Shown here: piece by piece, positions 43,179 to 55,460 of the stretch
How the letters are laid out: each line of letters starts with the position of its first letter
Numbering within the stretch: position 1 is the stretch's first letter
DNA from: Galerina marginata
Lineage: Eukaryota > Basidiomycota > Agaricomycetes > Agaricales > Galerinaceae
Direction of reading: 5' to 3'
DNA length: 64,000 nt
NCBI GenBank assembly: GCA_023014335.1
Contig: JAECYW010000013.1
Span: 1,426,001 to 1,490,000, forward strand
Notes under the pieces: generated by a model
Database searches by the model: none
The model's input: only the letters and a program-made list of their open reading frames with translations
Told to the model about the DNA's origin: nothing
Program-made: the position numbers and the translations under genes

Positions 43179-46100
43179 CACCTGTAGCTGCCAGTGTCAT
43201 GTATGACCTGTAGTATTTTTACTAAGTAAAGTCAGATATCCACAGCGCATTTTTGCCAAGGTGGCAAACTTGCCAACAGCACATATTATGCTCATATATG
43301 CCTGCCGGGGGTGCCGGGGGAGGGTGTTTGATGGCTGTTGGGGGCAGGACAATGTAAACATGTGTCAACAATGCCTAAATGATGCCCGGAAACTGTATTT
43401 CGGGTGCTGCTCGCTGTTGGGGGCGCATTTGGGCGCGGAAAAAAGATATTCAGGGTCCAATAATATTATTATATGCGCCCCCACCCTTTGCGCGCCTCTC
43501 GGGGGGCGGGAATGGATGGATTGGCGCGGATGCTTATGGATGACGCAGAAATAATGGGCGGGGGCTGCTGTCAAACAGCTGTCAACACTGCCCGAAATGC
43601 TATTCCGGGCTGCCCGACGCTGTATTTTGGGTCGCGCTCGCCGTACAGCGCGGATCCCGACACGGAAAAAACTGCAGTAGGATACTATGAATATTCTCTA
43701 TTTAATTGTACCCTTTGCGCGCCTCACGGCGGCGGGGGATGGATGGATTGGCGCTCGTTGGTTTGGATGACGTTCCGAAAATAAACTCGCGCCAGGCACG
43801 CTATTTTTAGAACTTTTGATGGATCTCACATTTGACAGCTGGGCTTGGATTCGCGTTTTACACCTCCTTCCCGTTCGAATTATATTTGCTTTAGTTCACA
43901 GTTGAGATCCCCTTGTAAATACAAAGCTAATGATACAATTTTTATCTCGAAATTCAAGGAGGAAGGGGTGGATGCGGTAGCATCCATTCGGATGACTTTC
44001 TGATCAACCTTCCAAATCCGGCCACTCCTCCTTGCCTCATACATTTTTATGTTGTAAAAATGTTGTAAAAAGCAATGTATTAGACTAAACTAATACATAT
44101 ACGTCGTACTACTCAGTGTAAGTAGATAAATTGCCAAAAACCACAGACCTAGCAGTCTGCATTCCCAGTAGAAAAGGCCTTCAGCGGCACATCCGTTCAC
44201 GCCCCAACCAGTCCCTTCGCATCCCGTTGGCCCCCCATCCTTCCGATCACCCCGTCTGCTGTGGTATCATGGTCGCACCACACCGGTTACAGCTCCCGCG
44301 GCCCCGTCATTTGCTAACGAAACTACGTTCCCAACCTCGAAACCCATCCACAGCTGTACACCTAGCACAGCTCGTCGTCTCCCGTGGATCGATACTAGTG
44401 TGCCTTGGGTAACGAGCTGGGAGATGCCGACGACACAAGGTAGTGGACGGTCGAGGGGGGTGGTCGAGGGAAGCTGAAGGCGGCGGGGGATGAAGAGGGG
44501 TCTAGGCGGAGCCCTAAGCCTGTCCTTAGTGATGTCGTCAGCCACGGGAGGAGGTGCGAGCGGTGCGGTCGGGCAGTACGGCTCACGGTGGTTCTGTCGA
44601 AGGAAGCGAAACTAGGAGGAAACCCCCTTCGTCGCTTTCCTCTCGACCTGGGCTCTGGAATGCGCGGACGACAGCAGCACACGGCGATGCTACTGCCGGC
44701 TTGCCTCGCCTCGTCTCAGCGCCGCTGTATCTCAGTAGAAGCAGCAGCTTTTTTAAGCTGCTGCTTCACACTAGCGCCGTCGCCATAGAGCGAGCAGCAG
44801 CCAAGGCTTCTGCTCTCGCCGTTGCCTCTCCACGTGGTATGCGCTCAGTGGTGGTGCCGGTGTGGTGAGATCCAGGCGGTCGAGTACGGATCGAGCTGCA
44901 GCTCGTCATCGTGAAGAGCTGACGGCGGTAACGCCTGCCTGGTCGCAGTCTCGCCGTACTAAGGCGGACAAAGCGGAGAAGGGGGGTGACTGCGGAGGCG
45001 ACGAGGGAGATGGCGGGTGGGAGCCGCAGCCACAACGCGCTGGTGGATTCGAGGCAAATGGTTAGGTGGTATGGGGCGGACAAGAAATATGAAGTGAAGC
45101 GAGTCGTACCTGGTGGATCTCCCAACCCTTGGGTCTTCCCGTTGGCTCTGTAACCCCCATCGACGCTCCAGATGCTCCCGACGTGGCTGCGCGTTCGTGT
45201 TCGTCCGATTCAGTCCCAACGTAGGCCCACAGTTCTTGCTATGTGGCAGCGTGGCGGTCGTTCATGGTTTTTCGCGTTCGTGACTGCCTGGCTTCGGCAG
45301 CGTGGCCGGCCTACATCCCACTTGCAAGGGGAGAGGCGCGCGGCTAGGTGTTTGGGTGTCGGTTCGGTTGGTGGACCTCCAGCTGCGCCAGTGGTATCCC
45401 CGGGCTCGAGGATTCACTGCTGGCGCTAACTGGGGAGAGGTGGACAAGGGGTGGAAGGAGCGAGGGAGGGAGGTGTTGTGGACGACGGTAGATGTATTTG
45501 GGATGGTTGAAACTCTGTTGATCGTGAATCAAGCGGAGTTTTAACTTACCGGACCGATGAATCCCGCCTCAAATCTCGTCGTCGACGACGTCGGTGAGGA
45601 GTGAACTACTAGCTATTATACATAGTTTGACTAGAATCTGTGGTAGATCTATTGTAAATTCTATTTTGAGGTAAATTAATAAAATTGTTGACCTGTAATT
45701 TACAAAGACAGCTCACCTGAGGCACTTAGTGCATTTCGTGGTGATTTCGGGTCGTCGAGAATTCTGTCGTTTCGTTGGTATGGCTTCAATGGATTGGAGC
45801 ACCAAAAAACAGCGGGAAATTCAAATTTTATCTAATTAAATACTTTCTAGATAGTTCCGGAGCACCGAAGTGTGCGGGTAATGTTGCCATTTGCAAATGT
45901 CGGCTGAAGAGCTGAATTCGCGAAAGAATGTTCTTCGTGATTCATGTCAATTCGAATGCATTAGCTCTACTTACTTTGTAGACTGGGTATATGCTCAGAA
46001 AATTCCTGTTATGTATTATAAATATTATTTCCTATCAACTGGAGTCTTTCATGTGAACAGAACAAGTATACTACGTTGATAAAGGTGTAATAAGTCGAAC

Positions 46101-48529
46101 TCGAATGTCCGTAAATCACCATTTAGTCTGGCAGAATACAAATTAACGATATCAGACCTCAAAATTTGCCCTCGGAGACTAATATTAAGGCTTTAAATAC
46201 ATATTATATGAGATCCCGACTTGTAATTCTATCATCAGTACCTATTATGTTGCTTTCCGAGACGTCCTCAACGATGAGCAACCTCCCGAGACCGACCGGG
46301 CCGCGTGATCCAACCAATCGCATCGCTTTCCGAAAGCGGTGACGATCGCATCAACCGCCATCAAAGCTGCGAATCTTCAACCTCAACCACCACCACGTTG
46401 CCTCCCCCGCTCGTCCACTCGCTAAAGGCTTCAAGAAACATACTGTAAGTGTTTTAATGTTTGTAATATGTACATTTTAGCTAAATTTTCAACTTTTCAC
46501 AGCTTTTTAAGCCTCAACACGACACAGCGCGCCGCCACGTCGCGAGCCCCCCCTCTTCAACCCGAGGGCTGTGGGCCGACGTCTGGATGGTAAAGTGGGT
46601 TAGCGGGGTGAAGAATACAAAGGGGAGACCCGTGAAGCGGGAGACCCACCAGGTACGTCGTGAAACGAGTCTTGCGACTCGTTTCACTGTTCTTTTCTGT
46701 CCCCACCCACTCCACTACTCACCGAATACCTCCAGGCCAACCCCACCTTGTAGAGGGTGCCTCTACCCGCCCGCTCCTCATCCTCTGCTTGATCACCGTC
46801 GACCTGCGAGTTGCCGCCTGCGTGGCTATCCATCAGCTACCCCCTCGCATCGGCTCCATCCCCGCCTCTCGAGACGCCCGACCACGAGCAGCAGTATGAC
46901 AACTGCTGCTCCTGGTATGCGTGTGGGCGAGCAACGGCAGCGGAAACGATGCCGCTGCTCGTGGCTTGGAGGCGGGCAGCTGGCCAGCAGCAATGCGCAG
47001 GGCTTAGCTCGCGCCCACCTGCAGCCTCCCTTCGACGTCTCAAGACTGAACGACCGCGGCCGGCACCAGCATCAACACCGCCACGAGCTGCGACGATGAC
47101 GACGATGACGACGATACAGCAGCAGCCTTGCTGCTTGTCGGTCGCGGCGGTTGAAGTGAAGCAGCAGCAGCCTTTCGCTGTTTCTGCTGAGTCACGGCGG
47201 CTTACGAGGCGATGCAAGCGAGCTGTTGGAGCTGCTGAGCAGAGCTACCGTGCCTGCACCTGCCCCCACCTCCATCGGCCCCGTCACGATCTCTCCCGCC
47301 TTCGCCTTCTGTCCCCAAACGCCACATCGCCCACGTCCCCCAGTCCATTGCCCAAGCCACACATGGTAACGCATGGGAGATGACGTGGTGTAGGTGGTCG
47401 AGCGTCTTCGATTGATGTCGAGGCCAGGGGTATGGGGCTGGAGACGGAGATGGGATGGTCTCGTGTCGGTACCACTGCACTGGGGAAGGGCGGCCTGATG
47501 CCAACGGACGTCGAGGCGCGGACAACGCCTCCGTCGGCAGCCCTTTATGTCTACAGGGATTGTGCATTACTACCCATGCACAATCTCTAGCTGTAGTATA
47601 TATATATGTATGTATTAGTAGTACAATGTAATATAATAAGATTTATAATTGTAAATCTACGATGGTCAAAGCTTCAACCAGTCAGGATGCCGAATAAGGA
47701 AAGCGGAGAAGTCCATCCAGGTTGCTGCTACTGCATCCACCCCTTCCCATACAAAATTTTCAATAAAAATTATATCGTTAGATTTGTATCTTCGAGGGGA
47801 TTACAGCCATGAGTTAAGGTAGCTAAAATTCTAACGGGAAGCAATTGCAAAACGCGAAATAGAGAGCAACTGCCAAACGTGAGATCCCATCAAAGTGTCT
47901 AAAAATAGTGTGCCTGGCGCGCGTTATTTTTGGAACGTCATCCAAACCAACGAGCGCCAATCCATCCATCCCCCGCCGCCGTGAGGCGCGCAAAGGGTAC
48001 CATTAGGTAGCGAATATTAATAGGACCCTACTGCAATTTTTTCCGCGTCGGGATCCGCGCTGTACGGCGAGCGCGACCCAAAATACAGCATCGGGCAGCC
48101 CGGAATAGCATTTCGGGCAGTGTTGACAGCTGTTTGACAGCAGCCCCCGCCCATTATTTCTGCGTCATCCATAAGCATCCGCGCCAATCCATCCATTCCC
48201 GCCCCCCGAGAGGCGCGCAAAGGGTGGGGGCGCATATAATAATATTATTGGACCCTGAATATCTTTTTTCCGCGCCCAAATGCGCCCCCAACAGCGAGCA
48301 GCACCCGAAATACAGTTTCTGGGCATCATTTAGGCATTGTTGACACATGTTTACATTGTCCCGCCCCCAACAGCCATCAAACACCCTCCCCCGGCACCCC
48401 CGGCAGGCATATATGAGCATAATATGTGCTGTTGGCAAGTTTGCCACCTTGGCAAAAATGCGCTGTGGATATCTGACTTTACTTAGTAAAAATGCTACAG
48501 GTCATATATAATTATAGCTGCTATGGCTG
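43179..48529 (-). mobile_element. 5,351-bp long-TIR element, copy 2 (inverted relative to copy 1)
   Basis: Exact same length as copy 1 and in opposite orientation. Left end cacctgtagctgccagtg, right end agctgctatggctg. The right flank ggaaaga (48530-48536) pairs with tctttcc at 41643-41649. I see only scattered differences from copy 1, for example in the tract matching 36455 (g/a), 38546-38552, 39533 and 40033-40040. No known protein. Confidence 0.85.
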
Positions 48530-49055
48530 GGAAAGACGCATTGGAACCAATGCCTATCGACTCCGACTTCCTGTCTCTCTAAAACGACTTCACCCGGTAT
48601 TCAATGTGATCAAACTAACTCCCGCTCCGGATGACCCTATTCCTGGCCGACAATTGGATCCTCCCCCACCCCCGGAACTTATTGATGGAGAGGAACACTA
48701 TGAAGTTGAGGAAGTCTTAAACAGCCGGATGTTCCGACGGAAACTCCAGTACCTAATCAAGTGGGAAGGCTACGGAGCGGAACATAATTCTTGGGAGTAC
48801 AAGGACAATGTTAATGCCCCGGAACTTGTCACAGAGTTCCATACCCGAAACCCCGGGGCCCCAAGACAAATCCGCGCACTGGCCTTTGGCTCCATTCCAT
48901 TCCGACCCATTTCAATTATCACCTCCGCATCAAGGCGATGTGATTCTGGAGGGGGGGTAATTGTAAGGGGAACCTCGTTCCGAGCTTCCGCGCTCACTTC
49001 CGCTCCGGCTCCTATTCCGAGCCCACTCTACATTCCGCCGCATCGACGCCCGTAA
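48530..49055 (+). CDS. gypsy-1 integrase C-terminus and chromodomain
   Basis: Continues the integrase after copy 2: [30 protein letters not shown], then a chromodomain ([20 protein letters not shown], then [15 protein letters not shown]), which in chromoviruses directs integration to marked chromatin. The frame runs into the 3' LTR and stops at 49055. A purine-rich tract (ggaggggggg, about 48947-48957) just before the LTR is the likely plus-strand primer. Confidence 0.85.
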
Positions 49056-49457
49056 AGTCACGTGAATCCATCTTTTCACCTTATATGGTAAAAAGATGGA
49101 TTTGCACCATTCTGCCTACTATTCCGCTTCCGCTCCGCGTTCCGCCGGAATAATGTCCGCAGCCTTCCGCTTTCCGAGTTCCCTTGCTGCGCCCGGACCT
49201 CGGAACGCATTATCTGCCATCAGACCATTTTATTTATTATTTTATTATTTAGATCGTACCACATTTGGACTTAGCACAGTATTTATACGGCTCACCTGCA
49301 GTGGGATCCCCATCCTTTCCTCTTTGGATCCCCTGCTAGGTGAGTTAGCTGTTAGTTTATTTACTTATTAATAAACTAAACTTTGGATCCCCTGCTAGTC
49401 TCACTAACGTCGCCTGACTTCCAGTCTCCGGCGTTCCGACCTGCGGTTGCCCTTACA
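48962..49457 (+). repeat. gypsy-1 3' LTR
   Basis: 496 bp, near-identical to 31513-32008, followed by the duplication gagcg at 49458-49462. Confidence 0.9.
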
Positions 49458-49807
49458 GAGCGGTGATCCGGATTGCGGCCTGGATTCGGTAGTGTCTGAC
49501 AACAAACAATTAGGGCGGAAAGAAATAAGAGCAGGCGTGAAATGTACCAAGAATTTTTTGAACCCTTGAAATGTCGACAGAAATATCTTCAAAGAATGTC
49601 AAGTAAGTCCTACAATATACAATTGTTCAACCCACCAGGAACACCGTCCATACTAGCAAAAGTGCGGCGACCCGATGAGTTCTTCCCGTCGTTACCTAGA
49701 TAACAGTATTTAGGTAGACTATTTATTGTACATCGAGAAACTATTACTAACTGGAGAGAATATCTTCATCACTTGAGACGGTGGGCGCCGGCTGCAGTTT
49801 GCCTTTG
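49458..49807 (-). pseudogene. 5' part of the unknown gene interrupted by gypsy-1
   Basis: The minus-strand frame TTESRPQSGSPL joins PSFVDEV at 31512 after removal of gypsy-1 and one gagcg. Upstream exon limits are not clear: a frame with KIFLSTFQGFKKFL lies at about 49590-49545, and a possible ATG at about 49656. The gypsy-2 LTR starts at 49808, so the true 5' end may be displaced. Confidence 0.4.
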
Positions 49808-50155
49808 TGTAAGGGCAACTGAAGTCCGGGATGCCGGAAACGGATTGGAGAACTAGCAGGGAACCAAAGTCAATATATTAAATGCGGTGATCTAATCTAA
49901 TCTATCTAAACGCACCTAGCAGGGAACCAAAGAGGGAAAAGTGGGAACCCAATGCTAGGTGAGCGGTATATATAAGAAAAGGCACTTTAGGGCAAGTGTC
50001 GCATGTAAAATAATAAAAGTGGTACGATAAAATAAAGTCCATAAATAAAATGAAATCTTCGGAATCACGTCCGGACAGGTGGAGCGGAGCGGAACTCCGG
50101 AACGTCGGACCCGGAAATCGGAGCTTCGGAAATCGGAAGCGGAGTTCCCCTTACA
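49808..50155 (-). repeat. gypsy-2 3' LTR
   Basis: 348 bp. Contains a TATA-like tatatataag at about 49969. Next to it, 50156-50168 attacccccccc is the complement of the purine tract. Confidence 0.85.
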
Positions 50156-50178
50156 ATTACCCCCCCCTCAAATGAGCA

Positions 50179-53100
50179 TCACCTCGATGCGATAGGAAGA
50201 CTGGTAATAGGTCGGAAAGGAATTGAGCCAAATGCTAGGGCATGGATTTGTCGCGGTGCTCCTGGGTTCTGCTGGTGGAATCTGGTGACAAGCTCAGGAG
50301 CACTAATATTATCCTTATACTCCCAAGAATTATCCTCTGGACCATAGCCTTCCCATTTGATCAAGTACTGGAGCTTTCGGCGGAACATGCGGCTGTTGAG
50401 AATTTCCTCTACTTCATAGTGTTCTTCCCCATCAATAAGCTCTGGCGGTGGTGGCGGCGCAGCTCTCCTTCCTGGGATAGGATCATCAGGGGCAGGTGTC
50501 AGCTTGATCACGTTGAAGACCGGATGAAGGCGCTTAAGAGAGACTGGAAGGCGAAGTCGATAGGCGTTAAGTCCAATTCTCCTTTCAACCAAGTAAGGAC
50601 CTAGGCGGCGATGAGCAAACTTCTTGGATGGGCGAGTTGTCTGAATGTCGCTAGCATCCAAATAGACCTTGTCTCCAGCTTTGAACACCGGGGCTGGTGT
50701 TCGCCGCTGATTATAATATCTAGCCATGTCGTCCTTAGCCTTGGTTAGAGCTGCCTTGGCTTCCTCCAAAGTGTCCTTCATCCGCTGAGTGAACTCATTG
50801 ACTGCCTCAAGCTTAGATGGAGGCTGATGAGGCTCAAAACCCATCCGTGGATGCCGTCCGGTGTCAAGTAGGAATGGAGTATGCTGAGTTGAGGAGTGCA
50901 CATGGTTATTATATGCAAACTCAGCAAGTGGGAGGAGTCCTTGCCAGTCATCTTGACGTTCACTGACAAAGACTCGGATGTACTGTTCCAATTCCTGGTT
51001 GACACGCTCTGTCTGGCCGTCGGTCTGCGGATGGTAGGAAGTTGACGGAGCAAGCTGAATTCCTAAGAGGCGGTACAGCTCCTTCATGAACTCGGCAATG
51101 AACTGGGAGCCGCGGTCGGAGACAACTTTCCAGGGTAATCCATGGAGCTTCCAGACATGCTTCAGGAAGAGTTGGGCAGCTCCAGCAGCGGTAATAGTAG
51201 TGGTGGTCTCAATGAAGTGACCCCGCTTACCAGCACTGTCCACAACAACCATGATCGCATCGTATCCTGCTGAGTCCGGAAGCTCGACAATGAAGTCCAC
51301 GCTGATAGTGTGCCAACGGTCAGAGGGGACTGGGAGAGGAACAAGTTCACCAGATGGTAGACGGTGTTGGACCTTGGTACGGAGGCACATATCGCAGGTA
51401 GCGACATACCGGCCAACATATCTTGACATGTTTGGCCACCAATAATTCCGTGAAACCATTTCCAAGGTCTTAAACCGTCCAGCATGCCCAGCAATCCGAG
51501 TATCATGGCAGAGGGAGACAATGCGCCGGCGGAGATCTGAGTTAAGTGGAACATAGATCTTGCCTCGGAAGTATAGGAGACCGTCGCGCTCAGACCATTC
51601 ACTAGAGTGGATAGAGCGAGCGGAGGTTTTCCTAAGCGCTTGAACTGCCTTTGCCACTGGTTCCTCCTCAATAGGACCTTTGACACCTTTGCGGATATCA
51701 CGGAGGATGTCAACCTCAGCGCCCACAACCTCAACTGCCTCTAGAGCACAAATCGCAAAGAGCTTTGGAGTCAGAAGAGTAATATTGGAATTATCCTCTG
51801 ATCCAGTGCCATGATCTGCTCTTCGAGATAGTGCGTCCGGCTTTCCCATAGTCCGGCCTGGTTTGTGGTGCATAAGGAAGTCAAACCGGGCAAGGACCAG
51901 GGACCAACGAGCTTGACGGCGGTTGAGCTGTTTTGCGGTCATGAAATACTCCAAGTTCTTATGATCCGTCCAGATCTCAAACTGGTGTTCTGCACCTTCA
52001 AGAAAATGCCTCCACTCTTGTAAAGAGCGGATGATAGCAAGCATTTCCTTGTCGTGAATTTCATAGTTCCGCTCGACAGGGGACAGGGATTTGGAGTAGA
52101 ACGCGACGGGGTGCCACTTGTCATCATCTGGGGAGACCTGAGACAGCACAGCTCCAGTTGCAAAATCAGAGCTATCGGCTTCAACGCGGAATGGACGGGT
52201 GGAGTCCGGGGACATGAGGACTGGGGAAGAAGTAACAGACTGCTTGAGCTTATCGAAGGCAGCCTGCTGATCTGTTCCCCAAGACCATTTCACGTCGTTC
52301 TTCGTAAGATCAAAGAGCGGGCGCGCATGTTCAGAGAAGTCACGGATGAACCTTCGATAGAAATTGGTAAAGCCCAGGAAGGACTGTACTTCTTTCTTGT
52401 TCTTGGGTTCTGGCCATTCCGCAACTCCTGCCACCTTGACTGGGTCCATAGCCACAGAGTTGTGGGAAATGATAACTCCAAGGTACTCCACTGTGGTCTG
52501 TTCGAACTCGCATTTATCTGGCCGGAGGTAGAGCTTGTGCTTTTCCAGGAGCTCAAGTACTCTTCGAGTGACCTTCCGGTGTTCTTCCAGTGTTTCCGTA
52601 AAGATGAGGATGTCGTCGAGGTATACGACTACAACACCTTCTGAGATTAAATCCTCAAAGATGTCGTTCATCATCGTCTGGAACGTGGCAGGACTATTGG
52701 TGAGCCCAAAGAACATAACGAGCGGTTCGAACAATCCACGGTTGGTCCGGAAAGCAGCCTTCCACTCATCTCCTTCCTTCATCCGGACATTATTAAAACC
52801 CCAGCGGACATCAAGCTTGGTGAAGTACTTTGCACCTCGGAGTTTATTGATCAACTCCGAAATGAGTGGAAGTGGGTACTTGTTCTTCACTGTCATAGCA
52901 TTGAGTGCGCGGTAGTCCTGGACGAGGCGGAGAGAACCATCCTTCTTCTTAATAAAGAAGACGGGAGATGCCATGGGGGACTTGGAAGGACGGATGCGAC
53001 CTGAATCCAGGTTTTCCTTGATGAAAGCGTCAAGTTCCTTCTGCTCTGAGACCGCAAGCGGGTAGACCTTGCAGCTGCGCGGTGTGGCATCAGCTATAAG

Positions 53101-55302
53101 TTCCACCGCATGGTCCCAGGGTTTATGCTCAGGAAGGTTATCGAACGACTCCTTGGAAAACACTGAATGGAAGTCCTTGAGGTGCTCGGGGACATGCTTA
53201 TCAAAGTCCGTGGGCTCGGAGTTCTTCTTGAAGGCTTCCGCAAGGCGCTGGGAAATAGTTGAACCAGCGCGGATGTGCTCTGCTTCTGGTAAAAGCCCAG
53301 TAGCAAAGATGCGGTCACCTTCTTCAAGAGCAGGATCCTCTGGAGAGGAAGAAGAAGACGGAATTGGCTCGTCATCATCTTCCTCATCATCCTCATGATC
53401 ATCAACCAAGTCTGGGAGATCGCCCATTTTGCAAGCATTGATATGGCGCATGATTGCCTTCTGGACTTTGCGTTCCTCCCGGATTTCAGTCCGACAGCCC
53501 GAGCAGCACCTGGGTGAACACTTGGTCATTTTCACAGTACCCGTTGTGAAGTCAATGTCTGGGTTGTGCTTTTTAAACCAAGTGTAACCCAAGATAACCT
53601 TTTGCTTCCCAAGTTTGGTGACAGCAAGAAGGATACGCTCGGAATGCGTCTGATAGGTCATGAGCACATCTACCACCTTGGAGATTAAACCAGCCTCATT
53701 CAGAGATCCATCCACATTATAAACGGGAATTGGCTGTGATAGATTCCGAGTGGGGAGGTTACATTCCTTGACGTAGTCCTCGTCAATGAAATCTCCAGTG
53801 GCGCCAGTGTCACTGAGAGCATCTGCTCCAACCTCAACCATAGTATCCGTGCTTTTGAGGTGCACCAGAAGAATAAGGGAGGTTGGTCCAGGGCTCATCG
53901 AATTAATAACCAACCGGTCATGCATCCGTTTCTCCCATTTAGCACGTCGCGGAGTCTGGGCCTTGGGAGGAGTTGTCGCTTTAGGAGGCGGCGGTGGCAA
54001 ATCCTCAATGCTTATCAGTTCTTCAGTAGGCTCTGGGACTGAGTCTACCTCAAGGACCGAATAGCGATTTTTGGAAGGCAGCGGGGAAGACTGAACCACC
54101 CGCGGCAAGGCGCGCACCGTTTTCCGTTTTACTGGAATTTCTTCCAGCTCCTTTGACTTGTCCTCCGCTATACGGCTCAGCTCGGACAACCGATCCTCTA
54201 AACCTTTCCGCAGCTCGACCTGACTCATGTGACGGACATCAAAATTCTGCTCCTCAGGTTTTTCAACAGCCAGTGGTTGACTGAGAAGGGGACTCAAGGG
54301 AGCAGGTGTCAGAGCAGGGAGTGGGTCCGGAGAGTAGGAAGCTAGGAAAGCCTCATCCGCCCGTTGATTTTGGTCAAGTTGAGCGGCCAATCGGTACCAC
54401 CCATCAGGATCCACGTCGGAGGGCCTGCCGCTCACAATTCCGCTAAGAACCACAGAAATGCGTTGAGCTAGCCCTCGTTGGAATTTTACCACAATCGTAC
54501 GGGGGTCGGTGTACTGCGAATCGTGCACAAGATCCAGGAACTCATCCAGGTAGTCATCCACCGAGCGACCTTGCTGGAAGTATGTTGACCCTTCCAGAAT
54601 ATTAATGGCGGTCGCCGCAGTGTGAGCTGGAGTGAAGTTGTACCGGAAATCGCGCTCAAATTCTGCCCAGTCAGTCCATGGAAATCCTTCTGTTAGTTCC
54701 GATGCTAGTTTCTGTTCCGCCCAGCGGAACGCGCGTCCTGATTTCATAAAAGAAAGAACCCAAAGTATTTGTACAGTCACGTCTGGAAAAGCAGTCGGAA
54801 CGAGACGAATATAGGTTCGGCAGGTGAAAAGAAAGGATCTGCCTAAGGAGCGGTCTCCGTCGAAATCCGGCGGAACTCCGGGTCGAAGCGGAGTAAAGTT
54901 CCGAAATTTCGGAACCGGAAACCGGAAGCCTGGGCACTCTGCCTCGGGTTGAGACGCACTCCGGAATTCGGGAAAATCCAAATTTCGGGAGTGGGGAGCG
55001 GGGAGAGCAGATTTCCGAAGTTCAGAAAGTTCCGAATCTTCGGGAATGCCCAGGGGCGGAAGGGGTGCGGAATCGGAGCCATGCGGAGCCGGAACAGCGC
55101 TCGGAAACGCGGAAACGTCCGGAAACTCGGAAACGCGCAGAGGGGGAATGGATGGTGTTACAGGTGTTGTTACAATGGCTGGGGGGTCCGAACATCCGAG
55201 ACGGGAAAGGAATTGTCGTAGGAGTGTCTGGGTGTGTTCCCCTTCACTCCGCAGCGCGTTCAAGGCACTCTCGAGGGCGGCGATCCGATCTCCGGAAGAC
55301 AT
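50179..55302 (-). CDS. gypsy-2 Gag-Pol polyprotein, uninterrupted
   Basis: 1,707 aa in one frame from the ATG at 55302 ([17 protein letters not shown]); the frame is open further up, but that part lies in the leader and LTR. Domains in order: Gag core (residues about 140-330: [29 protein letters not shown]), aspartic protease [16 protein letters not shown] with YLDDILIF (near 52625), RNase [18 protein letters not shown]2C2 finger, integrase with [19 protein letters not shown] and VNQELEQ, and a chromodomain ([20 protein letters not shown]). The Gag CCHC knuckle present in gypsy-1 is absent: the sequence goes from VEKPEEQNF directly to DVRHMS. Apparently competent otherwise, so it could supply proteins in trans to broken relatives. 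Confidence 0.9.
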   Translation of the reverse strand: MSSGDRIAALESALNALRSEGEHTQTLLRQFLSRLGCSDPPAIVTTPVTPSIPPLRVSEFPDVSAFPSAVPAPHGSDSAPLPPLGIPEDSELSELRKSALPAPHSRNLDFPEFRSASQPEAECPGFRFPVPKFRNFTPLRPGVPPDFDGDRSLGRSFLFTCRTYIRLVPTAFPDVTVQILWVLSFMKSGRAFRWAEQKLASELTEGFPWTDWAEFERDFRYNFTPAHTAATAINILEGSTYFQQGRSVDDYLDEFLDLVHDSQYTDPRTIVVKFQRGLAQRISVVLSGIVSGRPSDVDPDGWYRLAAQLDQNQRADEAFLASYSPDPLPALTPAPLSPLLSQPLAVEKPEEQNFDVRHMSQVELRKGLEDRLSELSRIAEDKSKELEEIPVKRKTVRALPRVVQSSPLPSKNRYSVLEVDSVPEPTEELISIEDLPPPPPKATTPPKAQTPRRAKWEKRMHDRLVINSMSPGPTSLILLVHLKSTDTMVEVGADALSDTGATGDFIDEDYVKECNLPTRNLSQPIPVYNVDGSLNEAGLISKVVDVLMTYQTHSERILLAVTKLGKQKVILGYTWFKKHNPDIDFTTGTVKMTKCSPRCCSGCRTEIREERKVQKAIMRHINACKMGDLPDLVDDHEDDEEDDDEPIPSSSSSPEDPALEEGDRIFATGLLPEAEHIRAGSTISQRLAEAFKKNSEPTDFDKHVPEHLKDFHSVFSKESFDNLPEHKPWDHAVELIADATPRSCKVYPLAVSEQKELDAFIKENLDSGRIRPSKSPMASPVFFIKKKDGSLRLVQDYRALNAMTVKNKYPLPLISELINKLRGAKYFTKLDVRWGFNNVRMKEGDEWKAAFRTNRGLFEPLVMFFGLTNSPATFQTMMNDIFEDLISEGVVVVYLDDILIFTETLEEHRKVTRRVLELLEKHKLYLRPDKCEFEQTTVEYLGVIISHNSVAMDPVKVAGVAEWPEPKNKKEVQSFLGFTNFYRRFIRDFSEHARPLFDLTKNDVKWSWGTDQQAAFDKLKQSVTSSPVLMSPDSTRPFRVEADSSDFATGAVLSQVSPDDDKWHPVAFYSKSLSPVERNYEIHDKEMLAIIRSLQEWRHFLEGAEHQFEIWTDHKNLEYFMTAKQLNRRQARWSLVLARFDFLMHHKPGRTMGKPDALSRRADHGTGSEDNSNITLLTPKLFAICALEAVEVVGAEVDILRDIRKGVKGPIEEEPVAKAVQALRKTSARSIHSSEWSERDGLLYFRGKIYVPLNSDLRRRIVSLCHDTRIAGHAGRFKTLEMVSRNYWWPNMSRYVGRYVATCDMCLRTKVQHRLPSGELVPLPVPSDRWHTISVDFIVELPDSAGYDAIMVVVDSAGKRGHFIETTTTITAAGAAQLFLKHVWKLHGLPWKVVSDRGSQFIAEFMKELYRLLGIQLAPSTSYHPQTDGQTERVNQELEQYIRVFVSERQDDWQGLLPLAEFAYNNHVHSSTQHTPFLLDTGRHPRMGFEPHQPPSKLEAVNEFTQRMKDTLEEAKAALTKAKDDMARYYNQRRTPAPVFKAGDKVYLDASDIQTTRPSKKFAHRRLGPYLVERRIGLNAYRLRLPVSLKRLHPVFNVIKLTPAPDDPIPGRRAAPPPPPELIDGEEHYEVEEILNSRMFRRKLQYLIKWEGYGPEDNSWEYKDNISAPELVTRFHQQNPGAPRQIHALAFGSIPFRPITSLPIASR

Positions 55303-55460
55303 GTCGATGAAATGGCCAAAAACGTCGGAAATGCGGAATTTCCGGGGTGAGGAGGGATTTCGGAGCGGAAATTGAAAAGTCCGGAAAAGCGGAATGCTTC
55401 GGAAAGACGGAATGCAATTTCGGGCTTCGGAATCGGTCCTCCGAGGGCACTTTTCCCTAC

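Larger units (their letters stand above)
31513..49457 (+). mobile_element. gypsy-1: Ty3/gypsy chromovirus with nested insertions and an internal inversion
   Basis: Full-length LTR retrotransposon between 5-bp duplications GAGCG. Its own DNA is 31513-35359, then 41643-43122 (now inverted) and 48530-49457, about 6.2 kb in total. Order once the inversion is undone: LTR, gag, protease, RT, RNase H, integrase, chromodomain, LTR. The LTRs differ at one position that I can see in 496 (T/C near 31542/48991), so the insertion is young. It hosts a 1-kb TIR element (itself split by a 5.35-kb element) and a second 5.35-kb element. Confidence 0.9.
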
